A stretch of 64,000 bases of DNA from Tsukamurella pulmonis (GCF_900103175.1 NZ_FNLF01000002.1:2742136-2806135); one strand, 5' to 3'. Positions 9,870-21,151 are shown, counted from the first letter of the stretch. Notes: generated from the sequence alone by a model not told the origin. Numbers and translations: made by a program.

Positions 9870-11170
9870 TCCGGCCGGCCGACGCCCGACGACGCCGCGG
9901 CCCGGGCGAGGACCAGCGCGCTCAGGAAGACCGCCAGGGCCTGCCACCCCGTCGACGAGCCGAGCCCCTCCTTCGCCATGAGCAGAGCGGCAGCGCCGGC
10001 GGCGCACACCAGCCCGCCCACCAGCGCACCGCGCTCTCCCGAGGCGCCGACGCGCGCGTCCCACCACGGCAACGGCCGGTGCTCGAGCGGCGAGAGCAGG
10101 ACGAACAGCGCGAGCATCACCACCGCGAAGACCGCGGCGCGCAACGCCATCACCCCCCAGAAGCCGGGCTGGGCCGGATCGACGGCGTCGATGCCGACGG
10201 AATGCAGACTGAACGCCGCGACGGCGATGGCGGGGATGTGCCAGAGGTAGAGCGTCATCGCGCCGCCGTTGCCCACGGCCACCGGGTACCAGACCCGCGG
10301 ATTCCGGGCCCAGCGTCCGATGGCCGGCGCGGCCGCGACGAAGAGCAGGCTCACCCACACGCAGTGCAGGCCGAGCAGGAACGTGGGCGGCGTCGTGTTC
10401 GAGAACGTCTCGGTGCCCGTGACCACCAACGGCACGTCGTACGGGCCCAGAACCACGGCCGCCACCGCCCCCGCGAAGGCGAGCGCCGCGACGACGAGCG
10501 CGGCCGGCACCGGGATCATCCGCCGCGCGTAGGCGACGCCGATGACGACGGGGATCAACCACACGATCAGGAAGTTCGGGAATCCCCACTCGATCGCGCC
10601 GGTCGCGAGCCGCGCACCGTCGACCAGGGCCGCCGCGGCGAGCAGCCCGGTCACGATCCCGGCCAGCGCGCCGGCCGAACACCGCATGAGGACCGGAACG
10701 AAGGCAAGGACCAGGAGGTACACGCCGATGAACCACAGCAGCGCGACGGACTCGCCACCGAGGCGCGCGGCGCTCGACTCCCCCAGCAGCATCCGCGTCG
10801 CGCCCAGCGCGAGCGTCCAGAAGGCGAGGTACCAGAACACGGGCCGGGCCAGCCGCTGCGCCCGGGCGAGGAGCCACCCGCCCCACGGCGTTCCCGGCTT
10901 CAGCCCGTAGGCCGACGACGCCGCGCCGGCGAGGAAGAAGAGGGGCATGACCTGCAGCACCCAGGTGATCGGCTGCAGCGCGGGTTGCGCGCCGAGGGTG
11001 TTGCCCACCCACACGCCCGACGGGGTGACGGTGGCGAGCAGGAGCACGCAGTGGCCGAACATGACGACGAGGAGGCTCGCGAGGCGGGCGACGTCGATCG
11101 CCCGATCACGGGCGTCCGGGGTGCCGTCCAGGACGGCGGCGCGGGCGGGCAGGAATCTCATGGTCACCAT
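9806..11170 (-). CDS. Acyltransferase-3 family membrane protein
   Basis: A 454-residue protein with about ten or eleven membrane segments. The N-terminal RDRAIDVARLASLLVVMFGH has the early Arg-to-His spacing of the acyltransferase-3 (OafA-like) family, which O-acylates surface sugars or lipids. A conserved-looking LYLWHIPA segment lies near residue 325. The acceptor cannot be predicted. Start candidates are ATG/GTG at 11170 and ATG at 11161; there is no decisive ribosome site. The 3' end overlaps the permease. Confidence 0.8.
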   Translation of the reverse strand: MVTMRFLPARAAVLDGTPDARDRAIDVARLASLLVVMFGHCVLLLATVTPSGVWVGNTLGAQPALQPITWVLQVMPLFFLAGAASSAYGLKPGTPWGGWLLARAQRLARPVFWYLAFWTLALGATRMLLGESSAARLGGESVALLWFIGVYLLVLAFVPVLMRCSAGALAGIVTGLLAAAALVDGARLATGAIEWGFPNFLIVWLIPVVIGVAYARRMIPVPAALVVAALAFAGAVAAVVLGPYDVPLVVTGTETFSNTTPPTFLLGLHCVWVSLLFVAAAPAIGRWARNPRVWYPVAVGNGGAMTLYLWHIPAIAVAAFSLHSVGIDAVDPAQPGFWGVMALRAAVFAVVMLALFVLLSPLEHRPLPWWDARVGASGERGALVGGLVCAAGAAALLMAKEGLGSSTGWQALAVFLSALVLARAAASSGVGRPDQAPSLTRTVVAGRGEAPSDA

Positions 11171-11226
11171 GCTTCCGGTGCGGGCGCCGTCATGGATGAG
11201 TAGTCCTACCCGGAACCGGTGAGGAC

Positions 11227-12024
11227 CTATCCCCGATTCTGCACGCGCGAGCTCGCGTACAGGCAGATCGACGCTGCGGTCGCGAGGTTGAGCGACTCGG
11301 CGCGGCCGCGGATGGGAATGGCGACGCGGTGGTCCGCGAGGGCCTGGAGCTGTCCCGGCAGGCCGTGGGCCTCGTTGCCGAACAGCCAGGCGGTGGGGCC
11401 GGCGAGCAGGTCGTCGGCGTCGTCGAGCGAGACCTCGCCGTCGGCGGCGGTGGCGAGCACCGTCAGGCCCGAGTCCTTGAGCTGCACGATCGCGGCGGCG
11501 GCGTCGCGCTCCTGCACGACCGGCAGGTGGAAGACCGATCCGGCCGAGGCCCGCACGACCTTGCCGTTCATCGGATCGACCGCATCGCCCGCGAGCAGCA
11601 CGGCGTCGGCGCCGACGGCGTCGGCGACCCGGATGACGGTGCCGGCGTTGCCGGGCTCGGCGACGTCGACGGGGACCGCGACCAGCCGCGCACCGTCGGG
11701 CACGACGGCCTGCGGCAGCGCCCGGCAGACCGCCACGATCCCGGGCGGGGTGACGGTGTCCGACAGCCCCCGCATGGCGCGGTCGGTCACATACGCCACG
11801 CGTGCGGTGAGCAGTTCCGGATACCGCTCGGCCCCCTCCTCGGTGACGAAGAGCTCGTCGACGAGTCCGGCCTCGAGCGCGGAGGTGACGGCATTGGAGC
11901 CCTCGGCGAGGAACAGTCCGGCCTTACGGCGGCCGGCGGCGCGCAGGAGCTTGGATGCAGCAACGACCCGCGGGGTCCGCTCCGTGAAGAGCTGGTCCGC
12001 GGGTCGTTGCGAGTGGTCTGCCAA
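11227..12024 (-). CDS. tsnR: SpoU/TrmH-family RNA 2'-O-methyltransferase
   Basis: A 265-residue SPOUT methyltransferase that would methylate a ribose 2'-OH in rRNA or tRNA. An N-terminal substrate-binding domain (AGLFLAEGSNAVTSAL) precedes the knotted catalytic domain: PVDVAEPGNAGTVIRVADAVGADAV, then WLFGNEAHGLP, then IPIRGRAESLNLATAASICLY. These three are the family motifs. The start is TTG at 12022-12024, 1 nt after the rplT stop codon, so translation is probably coupled. Its position after infC-rpmI-rplT matches M. tuberculosis tsnR. The exact modified nucleotide is unknown. Confidence 0.88.
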   Translation of the reverse strand: MADHSQRPADQLFTERTPRVVAASKLLRAAGRRKAGLFLAEGSNAVTSALEAGLVDELFVTEEGAERYPELLTARVAYVTDRAMRGLSDTVTPPGIVAVCRALPQAVVPDGARLVAVPVDVAEPGNAGTVIRVADAVGADAVLLAGDAVDPMNGKVVRASAGSVFHLPVVQERDAAAAIVQLKDSGLTVLATAADGEVSLDDADDLLAGPTAWLFGNEAHGLPGQLQALADHRVAIPIRGRAESLNLATAASICLYASSRVQNRG

Positions 12025-12025
12025 G

Positions 12026-12406
12026 TTACGCGACGGGCGCGTTCACGTCGGCCGGGAGCGCCTTGCGGGCGATCTCGACGAGCGCGGTGAAGGCGGCCGG
12101 ATCGGAGACGGCGATCTCGGCGAGGTTCTTGCGGTCGACCTCGACGCCGGCCAGGGTCAGGCCCTGGATCAGACGGTTGTAGGTCAGGTCGTTGGCCCGC
12201 GCGGCGGCGTTGATACGCGTGATCCACAGCCTGCGGAAGTCGCCCTTGCGCGCACGACGGTCGCGGTACGCGTAGGTGAGCGAGTGGAGCTGCTGCTCCT
12301 TGGCCTTGCGGTAGAGGCGCGACCGCTGACCGCGGTAGCCCTTCGAGGCCTCGAGGATGGAACGACGCTTCTTCTGAGCGTTCACTGCGCGCTTGACGCG
12401 TGCCAT
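12026..12406 (-). CDS. rplT: 50S ribosomal protein L20
   Basis: A 126-residue L20, an early-assembly 23S rRNA-binding protein. The basic N-terminus ([20 protein letters not shown]) and the globular C-terminal domain ([24 protein letters not shown]) are intact. It sits in the usual infC-rpmI-rplT order, 50 nt after rpmI. Confidence 0.98.
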   Translation of the reverse strand: MARVKRAVNAQKKRRSILEASKGYRGQRSRLYRKAKEQQLHSLTYAYRDRRARKGDFRRLWITRINAAARANDLTYNRLIQGLTLAGVEVDRKNLAEIAVSDPAAFTALVEIARKALPADVNAPVA

Positions 12407-12456
12407 AGGTCTTCGTCCTTACGTGATGAAAAGTTCGAGCGGGTACCGGGAGCGGC

Positions 12457-12651
12457 TTACTTGCCGAGCAGCTTCTTGACGCGACGCACATCGGCGGGCG
12501 CGACCTCGGCCACACCGTCGAGGCGACGGGTCACGCGCGAGCTCTTGTGCTCGAGCAGGTGGCGACGGCCGGCCTTCTGGCGCAGGACCTTGCCGCTCCC
12601 CGAGAGCTTGAAGCGCTTCGAGGTACCGCTGTGGGACTTGTTCTTCGGCAT
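12457..12651 (-). CDS. rpmI: 50S ribosomal protein L35
   Basis: A 64-residue L35. The start [20 protein letters not shown] is the normal actinobacterial form, and the rest is strongly basic. It lies 48 nt downstream of infC and upstream of rplT. Confidence 0.98.
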   Translation of the reverse strand: MPKNKSHSGTSKRFKLSGSGKVLRQKAGRRHLLEHKSSRVTRRLDGVAEVAPADVRRVKKLLGK

Positions 12652-12699
12652 GTGTTTCGTCTCTCTGTCTTGTTCGTTCGCCGGGCGCGACGTGCGTCG

Positions 12700-13290
<591 letters not shown>

Positions 13291-13606
13291 GGGGCCTCCT
13301 TGAATAGGTGCTCGTGTCTCGTTGCGAGCGGTCTTCACTCGTAGACCGCCGCGCAGCCGACGAGGCCCACCAAGTCCCACACAGCGAAAAGGCCCCGACC
13401 AGACGTTTCGCCTGGCGGGGCCCACACCGACCGATTCGGGCCGCGCCGGCGTGCACCGACGATCGACCTCTCCTGTAACAAGGAGACCGCCACGGGCATT
13501 CCTCACGGAAACCGCGGCGGCGACCGGACCAGCCGACCGAAGATCGACGTGGTGGGAGTGGACTCCACTTGCTGCCCCGGACAGAGCCGGAGCGGTCGCA
13601 CATGAC
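13291..13606 (-). promoter_or_regulatory. infC 5' leader, about 310 nt
   Basis: This stretch has no convincing gene on either strand. On the minus strand it is the untranslated leader of infC-rpmI-rplT-tsnR. It contains a small hairpin TCTCCT/AGGAGA at 13469-13486 that could hide a ribosome-site-like AGGAGAGG, and a terminator-like hairpin at 13391-13422. Its length and content suggest attenuation of the operon; the mechanism is inferred. Confidence 0.5.
13391..13422 (-). terminator. infC: Attenuator-like hairpin in the infC leader
   Basis: On the minus strand GGCCCCG-CCAG pairs with CTGG-T-CGGGGCC (one bulged base, 9-nt loop), immediately followed by TTTTCGC. This is an intrinsic-terminator shape located about 100 nt before the infC start codon, after the promoter but before any gene. 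It therefore reads as an attenuator rather than a gene-end terminator. Confidence 0.6.
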
Positions 13607-13612
13607 AGTGTA
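13607..13612 (-). promoter_or_regulatory. -10 element of the infC operon promoter
   Basis: TACACT on the minus strand (13607-13612) fits an actinobacterial SigA -10 hexamer. It lies 7 nt from the divergent DUF1844 start codon. No good -35 is visible. Confidence 0.35.
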
Positions 13613-13618
13613 GCAGTC

Positions 13619-14002
13619 GTGAGTGAGAATCCGAATTCGTCCCCCGAGCCCGACACCCTGGAACGCCTGGTCGCGGAGTCGCCGTCGATCGAGGTCATCT
13701 CGAGCGCGTGGATGCTGCTGATGAGCGCGGCGGCGGAGAAGCTCGGCCTGACGTCCGCGGAGGGCGACGAAGCCGGCTTCGACCCGCGCGAGAGCCCGCA
13801 CTTCGACCTCGATGAGGCGCGACGCCTGATCACCGCGCTCGCCGGACTGACGACCGCCTCGGTCGAGTACCTCGGGCCGCACGCAGGCCCGTACCGCGAC
13901 GGCCTCAAGTCGCTGCAGCTCGCGTTCCGCGAATACAGCAGTTACCCCGACGAGCCGGGGCAGGGCCCGGGCGAGAAGTACACGGGACCGGTGTACAGCT
14001 AA
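13619..14002 (+). CDS. DUF1844 domain-containing protein
   Basis: A 127-residue acidic, soluble protein. The core [21 protein letters not shown] followed by [16 protein letters not shown] matches the DUF1844 family, which is often found beside infC in actinobacteria and has no known function. The GTG at 13619 is preferred because the upstream in-frame extension is low-complexity and overlaps the infC promoter. Divergent transcription from infC leaves little room for a leader, so a leaderless mRNA is plausible. Confidence 0.75.
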   Translation: MSENPNSSPEPDTLERLVAESPSIEVISSAWMLLMSAAAEKLGLTSAEGDEAGFDPRESPHFDLDEARRLITALAGLTTASVEYLGPHAGPYRDGLKSLQLAFREYSSYPDEPGQGPGEKYTGPVYS

Positions 14003-14085
14003 CCCTCAGGGTTAACCCCCAAACACACCCTGACCTGTGTAAATAGGTCTAGTGTTCCAGGTCACACCGGGCGTACCGTCCAGGC

Positions 14086-14430
14086 ATGAAACGGATGAGA
14101 ACGCTCGCGGCCGGCGTATTGGTCGCTGCAGGAGTCATGGCCCCACTCGGGGGCGTCACCGCCGCGACAGCGACGGCCGCCCCGACCCCCGCGGTCTCGC
14201 ACCCCGGGCACGGGTGGTGCGAACCGGGACGCTGGGTCGGCGGCCACTGGAGTCAGGGCCGCTGGCACAACGGCTGGTGGTCACCCGGCTATTGGCGGCC
14301 CGGCTGGGTGGACCGCTGGGGCTGGCATCCGGGTTACTGGGTGCAGCCCCGCTGGAATCCGGGCTGGTGGGAGCAGGGGCGTTGGGTACCGGGCCGGTGG
14401 GAACCCGGGCGCTGCTACCCGCACCGCTGA
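14086..14430 (+). CDS. Secreted WXXGXW-repeat protein
   Basis: A 114-residue predicted secreted protein. Residues 1-32 form a Sec signal peptide (KRMRT, hydrophobic core, cleavage near TATAAP). The mature part is about 70 residues of Gly/Trp/Arg/Pro-rich tandem units of the form GRW, GYW or GWW with four-residue steps (for example GRWVGGHWSQGRWHNGWW). This resembles the WXXGXW repeat family. Single cysteines flank the repeat block (WCEPGRW at the start, PGRCYPHR at the end), so a disulfide could close it. I know no function. Tryptophan content is extreme, and an envelope or matrix role is possible. Confidence 0.7.
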   Translation: MKRMRTLAAGVLVAAGVMAPLGGVTAATATAAPTPAVSHPGHGWCEPGRWVGGHWSQGRWHNGWWSPGYWRPGWVDRWGWHPGYWVQPRWNPGWWEQGRWVPGRWEPGRCYPHR

Positions 14431-14455
14431 CCCGAACGCCTTCGGCCGCACACAC

Positions 14456-14497
14456 GAACGGGCCCCCAGTCGCATCCCCGCGACTGAGGGCCCGTTC
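14456..14497. terminator. Bidirectional terminator between WXXGXW gene and nrdH
   Basis: A near-perfect hairpin pairs 14456-14473 with 14480-14497 around a 6-nt loop, with one mismatch. It lies between the convergent ends of the WXXGXW gene and nrdH. Confidence 0.65.
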
Positions 14498-14515
14498 GTC
14501 GTGGCCGTCGACCGA

Positions 14516-14767
14516 CTACGCGCCGGCGACCGCGGCCTGCGCCGTGAGCGCCTTGATGCGGTCGGGACGGAAGCCCGACCAGTGCTCGGCACCGTCGACC
14601 ACGACGACGGGCGCCTGCAGGTAACCGAGCGCGAGGACGTACTCCCGCGCCTCTTCGTCGACGCTGATGTCGACCGCGGTGTACTCGATGCCCGCCTTGT
14701 CGAGCGCACGGTAGGTCGCGGTGCACTGCACGCACGCGGGCTTGGTGTAGACGGTCACGTTGCTCAT
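14516..14767 (-). CDS. nrdH: NrdH-redoxin (glutaredoxin-like electron donor for ribonucleotide reductase)
   Basis: An 83-residue NrdH. The active site CVQC is in TKPACVQCTAT near residues 12-15. The C-terminal WSGFRPDRIKAL is the NrdH signature that separates it from glutaredoxins. It reduces class Ib ribonucleotide reductase (NrdEF) using thioredoxin reductase. In most relatives nrdH heads a nrdHIEF operon; here no nrdI/nrdE/nrdF follows, because the next gene is a convergent WXXGXW protein. Two NrdR boxes lie directly upstream, confirming its membership in the RNR regulon. Confidence 0.95.
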   Translation of the reverse strand: MSNVTVYTKPACVQCTATYRALDKAGIEYTAVDISVDEEAREYVLALGYLQAPVVVVDGAEHWSGFRPDRIKALTAQAAVAGA

Positions 14768-14774
14768 GTCAGCA

Positions 14775-14822
14775 ACACTACATCTTGTGTTACAGGCGTG
14801 CAATTTGCACAAGATACTGGGT
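14775..14822 (-). promoter_or_regulatory. Two NrdR boxes upstream of nrdH
   Basis: ACACTACATCTTGTGT (14775-14790) and GCACAAGATACTGGGT (14807-14822) fit the NrdR-box pattern acaCwAtATaTwGtgt. Their starts are 32 bp apart, the usual three-turn spacing for cooperative NrdR binding. They lie 8-55 bp upstream of the nrdH ATG, so NrdR would repress this promoter when dATP/ATP is sufficient. Confidence 0.75.
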
Positions 14823-14948
14823 TCGATGCACAGTTTCTCCACAGCTCGATCCCCATCCGAACGGCCGTCGGAGCAGGTCGAAGGCCCCGACCGCCCCGGA
14901 TTGTGGAGCGATCGCACCTCGGGCGGGTGTGTACCGATCCGGGTGCGG

Positions 14949-16754
14949 TCACCGGCCGGCCGCGTACCCCTGCGCGCCCCGCGGGTTCGCCGCGGCGTAC
15001 AGCAGCCCCGTCTCCGGTTCCCGCCCCGCCGCCGACAGCCGGCCCAGTGCCCAGTCCCCCGCACGGACCACGCGGTGTCCCCGCGCCCGCAGGCCGTCGA
15101 TCACCGCGTCTCCGAGCCGGTCCTCGACGACCACGCCGCCCGGGGTCCACGTGCGCGGCCAGAACGATCCGGGAACGGCGGTGGTGTGGAAGGCGGGCGC
15201 ATCGATCGCCTGCTGCGGGCTGTAGCCGCCGATGATCGTGCGCAGCAGGTACAGCAGCTGCCACTGGTCCTGCTGATCGCCGCCGGGTGAGCCGAGCGCG
15301 GTGACCGGCGCACCGTCGATGAGGACCAGCGTGGGAGTGAGGGTGGTCCGCGGGCGCCGGCCCGGCGTCAGCGTCGCGGGCCCGTCCGGCTCGAGCCAGG
15401 TCATCTGCAGCCGGGTGCCCAGGCAGAAGCCCAGCTCGGGGATCAGCGGGGACGACTGCAGCCACCCGCCCGACGGCGTGATGGAGACCATGTTGCCGTG
15501 CCGATCGGCCACGTCCAGGTGGCAGGTGTCGCCGCGGACCTCGCCGCTCACGCGGACCGTCGGCTCCCCCGCGCCGCCGTCGGCGGGGGTGTCGTACGCC
15601 TCCCGCAGCGGTGGCCGGAACGGCGTGCACCCGTCGACGGTGCCGGGCCGGAACTCGAGCGAGGCCTGCGGTCCGATCAGTGCCCGGCGCTGCGCGCCGT
15701 ACTCCGGGGAGAGCAGACGGCTCAGGGGGACCTCGACGGCGTCGCCGTAATAGGCCTCCCGGTCGGCGAAGGCCAGCTTCTGCGCCTCGAGGATGCGGTG
15801 CGCGCCCGCGGCGGTCGACGGGTCGAGCTCGTGGTCCGCGAAACCCTCGAGGATGCGCAGCGTCTGCAACAGCGCGGGCCCCTGGCCCCACGGGCCGGTC
15901 TTGGCGATCGTGCGGCCGCGGAAGACGATGCTGACCGGCTCCTCCTCCCCCGCCCGGAATCCGGCGAAGTCCGCCAGCGTGATCACGCCCGCATGATCGG
16001 TCCCGGTCGAGTGACGGTGCGGCGCCGCGACGAAGTCCACCGCGGCGGCGGCGACGAAGCCCGTCGACCAGGCGGCGCGGGCCGCCTCGATCCGGGCGCG
16101 ACGCGCATCCTCCCCGTCGCCGACGACGGAGGCGCCGGCCTCGATCAGGCGGTCCAGGGTGCGGGCGTACGCGGGGTTGCGCAGCACCTGCCCCGGCTCC
16201 GGTACCCGCCCGCCGGGCAGCCACACCGCCGCCGACGTGGGCCAGTGCCCCTCGAACAGCTCCCGCACCGCGGCGATCGTCTCCCCGACGCGACCGACCA
16301 TGGGGCAGCCGTCGCGCGCGTAGCCCACGGCGTGGGCGAGCACCGCCGACAGCTCCCACGTGCCGTGCTCGGCCAACAGATGCAGCCACGCGTCCACCGC
16401 GCCCGGGACGGCGGCGGCGAGCGCGCCCGCGCCCGGCACCAGCTCCAGCCCCTCGGCGAGGAAGTGCTCGCGGGTCGCGCCCGCGGGCGCCGGGCCCTGC
16501 CCCATCAGCACCCGCGGCGCGCCGGTGCGGACGTCGAAGAACACGCCGGTGAGATCCCCGCCGGGACCGTTGAGGTGCGGCTCCGCGACGTGCAGCACGA
16601 AACCGGCGGCGACCGCCGCGTCGAAGGCGTTGCCGCCGCGCTCGAGCACGGCCTGGGCCGCGGCGGTCGCGAGCCAGTGCGTGGACGCACACATCCCGAA
16701 CGATCCGCGCAGCGTGGGACGGGTGGTCTCGGCTGTGGGTGGAAGGAAGGTCAT
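14949..16754 (-). CDS. Gamma-glutamyltransferase family protein (Ntn hydrolase)
   Basis: A 601-residue member of the gamma-glutamyltranspeptidase/cephalosporin acylase family. These are made as one chain and cleave themselves before a threonine that becomes the nucleophile. The likely site is the Thr in RGDTCHLDVADRHGNMVSIT, with the late LGSPGGDQQ segment forming part of the active site. The early GGNAFDAAVAAGF and EPHLNGPGGD are family motifs. No signal peptide or lipobox is visible, so it is probably cytoplasmic, unlike periplasmic GGTs. The substrate is uncertain. Confidence 0.85.
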   Translation of the reverse strand: MTFLPPTAETTRPTLRGSFGMCASTHWLATAAAQAVLERGGNAFDAAVAAGFVLHVAEPHLNGPGGDLTGVFFDVRTGAPRVLMGQGPAPAGATREHFLAEGLELVPGAGALAAAVPGAVDAWLHLLAEHGTWELSAVLAHAVGYARDGCPMVGRVGETIAAVRELFEGHWPTSAAVWLPGGRVPEPGQVLRNPAYARTLDRLIEAGASVVGDGEDARRARIEAARAAWSTGFVAAAAVDFVAAPHRHSTGTDHAGVITLADFAGFRAGEEEPVSIVFRGRTIAKTGPWGQGPALLQTLRILEGFADHELDPSTAAGAHRILEAQKLAFADREAYYGDAVEVPLSRLLSPEYGAQRRALIGPQASLEFRPGTVDGCTPFRPPLREAYDTPADGGAGEPTVRVSGEVRGDTCHLDVADRHGNMVSITPSGGWLQSSPLIPELGFCLGTRLQMTWLEPDGPATLTPGRRPRTTLTPTLVLIDGAPVTALGSPGGDQQDQWQLLYLLRTIIGGYSPQQAIDAPAFHTTAVPGSFWPRTWTPGGVVVEDRLGDAVIDGLRARGHRVVRAGDWALGRLSAAGREPETGLLYAAANPRGAQGYAAGR

Positions 16755-16773
16755 GGCTGCTCCGCTCGGCGCC

Positions 16774-19632
<2,859 letters not shown>

Positions 19633-19680
19633 CGTGTTCCTTCCGTTCGAGCGTGCAGGCCCACAGACGAGCCCGGATCA

Positions 19681-19703
19681 ATGCTAGAGAAGCGCACCGA
19701 CAA
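19681..19703 (-). promoter_or_regulatory. PafBC-type (RecA-NDp) DNA-damage promoter of uvrA
   Basis: On the minus strand the sequence reads TTGTCGGTG, 8 nt, then TAGCAT. This is an exact match to the mycobacterial LexA-independent DNA-damage motif TTGTCRGTG-N8-TANNNT. It sits 49-71 nt before the uvrA start. The same motif precedes uvrB. Confidence 0.8.
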
Positions 19704-19732
19704 GTTTTTCGCCGCGCGGTACCGTGAGGCGC

Positions 19733-20338
19733 GTGACCACCACGATCAATCAGATTTCCGTCGGCGGTATGGACAACAACGTGTACCTGGTCAGTGATTC
19801 CGCCGGGCGCACGCTGCTCATCGATGCGGCCAACGACGCCGAGCGGATCCTCGAGGTCGCGCGGGAGACCGGCGGTGTCGAACTCATCGTCACCACCCAC
19901 CGCCACCTGGACCATTGGTACGCCCTGGCCGAGGTCCGCGCCGGTCTCGGCGTCCCCGCGGCCGCGGGCGTCAACGACGCCGAGGGCATCGACGCCCCCA
20001 CCGATCGCACCCTCGCCGACGGCGAGGTACTCACCGTGGGCGAGCTCACCTTCGACGTCATCGAACTGGTCGGGCACACGCCCGGGTCCATCGCCCTGGC
20101 CCTGCGCCCCGAGTTCGACGGTGCGCCCGTGCACCTGTTCACCGGCGACAGCCTCTTCCCCGGCGGCGTGGGCAAGACCTGGGAGCCCGGCGACTTCGAC
20201 CGCCTGTTCGCCGACGTGACCACCAAGCTCTTCGACCGGTTCGACGACGACACCGTCGTGCACCCCGGCCACGGCAAGGGCACCACCCTCGGCGCCGAGC
20301 GTCCGCACCTCGCCGAATGGCGCGAACGCGGCTGGTAG
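19733..20338 (+). CDS. MBL-fold metallo-hydrolase (glyoxalase II-like)
   Basis: A 201-residue metallo-beta-lactamase-fold protein. The first metal motif appears as THRHLDHW (HxHxDH variant HRHLDH), followed by GHTPGS, FTGDSLFPGG and a late VHPGHGKGT. These supply the two-metal site typical of hydroxyacylglutathione-hydrolase-like enzymes. The substrate is unknown. GTG at 19733 is preferred; another in-frame GTG at 19724 would add three residues. The divergent pairing with uvrA is conserved in M. tuberculosis (Rv1637c/Rv1638). Confidence 0.85.
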   Translation: MTTTINQISVGGMDNNVYLVSDSAGRTLLIDAANDAERILEVARETGGVELIVTTHRHLDHWYALAEVRAGLGVPAAAGVNDAEGIDAPTDRTLADGEVLTVGELTFDVIELVGHTPGSIALALRPEFDGAPVHLFTGDSLFPGGVGKTWEPGDFDRLFADVTTKLFDRFDDDTVVHPGHGKGTTLGAERPHLAEWRERGW

Positions 20339-20344
20339 CCCCGC

Positions 20345-20878
20345 GTGCCCACCATCACGAGGGTCCTCACCCGCGTCTTCGTCGACGACCTGGACCGCGC
20401 TCTCCCGCTGTACGAGGAGCTCGCCCGGGAGACCGCGCACCGCTTCGACTTCCGCGACGTGCGCCTCGCCCGCGTCGGGCCGTTCCTGCTGCTCGCCGGC
20501 GACACGGACGCGTACCGGGACCGGACCGCCACCGTCGAGGTCTCCGACCTGACGCCCGTGCTCCGCGCGCTCGCCGACGCGGGAGCCGAGATCGTCGAGG
20601 GGCCGAACCCCGCCCCGAACGGCGACCGACTGATCGCGCGCCACCCCGACGGTGCGGTGTTCGAGTACATCGAGGCCGGCGTTCGCGGCGTACGAGCGCC
20701 TGCTGCGACCCATGGTCGCCGCCAATCAGCAGGTCGCGCGGTGGAACGCGGCGAGCCGCACGACGCCCGGCCCGGGCGAGGAGCCCGCGATCTCGCCCGC
20801 GGACTGGGACACGACCGTGATCGAGCGGGCGATCAACGGCATCGACCTGCCCGACTACCGGGAGGGGCTTCCGACGTG
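20345..20878 (+). pseudogene. VOC (glyoxalase/bleomycin-resistance fold) protein, reading frame apparently shifted near 20680
   Basis: The first 113 codons encode a complete VOC domain (TRVFVDDLDRALPLYEEL, GPFLLLAG, ending PDGAVFEYIEAG). After about 20680 this frame has no stop and continues as Arg/Gly-rich low-quality sequence until it runs in-frame into the next small membrane gene. Meanwhile the +1 frame begins to look like real protein (see 20652-20879). Skipping one base near 20675 would join EYIE to PAFAAYERLL. I suspect a 1-nt indel, a fusion after a small deletion, or a sequencing error. If the frame is real, this is one 268-residue product ending at 21151. Confidence 0.5.
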
Positions 20879-20879
20879 A
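20652..20879 (+). CDS. Small conserved-looking protein or C-terminal part of the frame-shifted VOC gene
   Basis: In the +1 frame relative to the VOC ORF, sequence from about 20679 encodes FAAYERLLRPMVAANQQ, then SPADWDTTVIERAINGIDLP, ending at TGA 20877-20879. Composition and codon use look coding, unlike the competing frame. A GTG at 20652 could start it, but its first ten codons look like VOC sequence out of frame. The TGA overlaps the next ATG (TGATG), which favours genuine translation up to this stop. I do not recognise the family. Confidence 0.45.
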   Translation: MRCSSTSRPAFAAYERLLRPMVAANQQVARWNAASRTTPGPGEEPAISPADWDTTVIERAINGIDLPDYREGLPT

Positions 20880-21151
20880 TGCCCGACGGGCACGACGACG
20901 GGTCACGGGCGAACCCGGCCAGCGCGCGCGAGCGGCTGCGCTCCGGCACCGTCGAGACTCCCCCGCCGGACAACCGCCGCGCCCGGCGGGCCGCGACGAT
21001 GCTGTTCCTCCTCGGCTTCATCGGCGTGCCGCTCGTCGGCCTCGGCGTGGTCGACAGCGACGGCGGCACGCGGCTCGTCGTCGGGCTGATCCTTCTCGTG
21101 TACATCGTGATCACGGGCTACCTCATGGTGAGGACGATCGCTCGGCGTTGA
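20879..21151 (+). CDS. Small two-TM membrane protein
   Basis: A 90-residue protein. A charged N-terminal half (residues 1-40) is followed by two hydrophobic segments (MLFLLGFIGVPLVGLGVV and LVVGLILLVYIVITGYLMV) and a basic tail. Its ATG overlaps the preceding stop codon, so it is probably translationally coupled. It is in the same frame as the upstream VOC ORF, so annotation software may fuse them. Function unknown. Confidence 0.6.
   Translation: MPDGHDDGSRANPASARERLRSGTVETPPPDNRRARRAATMLFLLGFIGVPLVGLGVVDSDGGTRLVVGLILLVYIVITGYLMVRTIARR

Noticed and set aside
19633-19732. LexA (SOS) box in the uvrA promoter region
   Set aside because: Only one TCGAAC-like half-site is present (near 19646), with no matching second half. 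The PafBC motif explains the region better.
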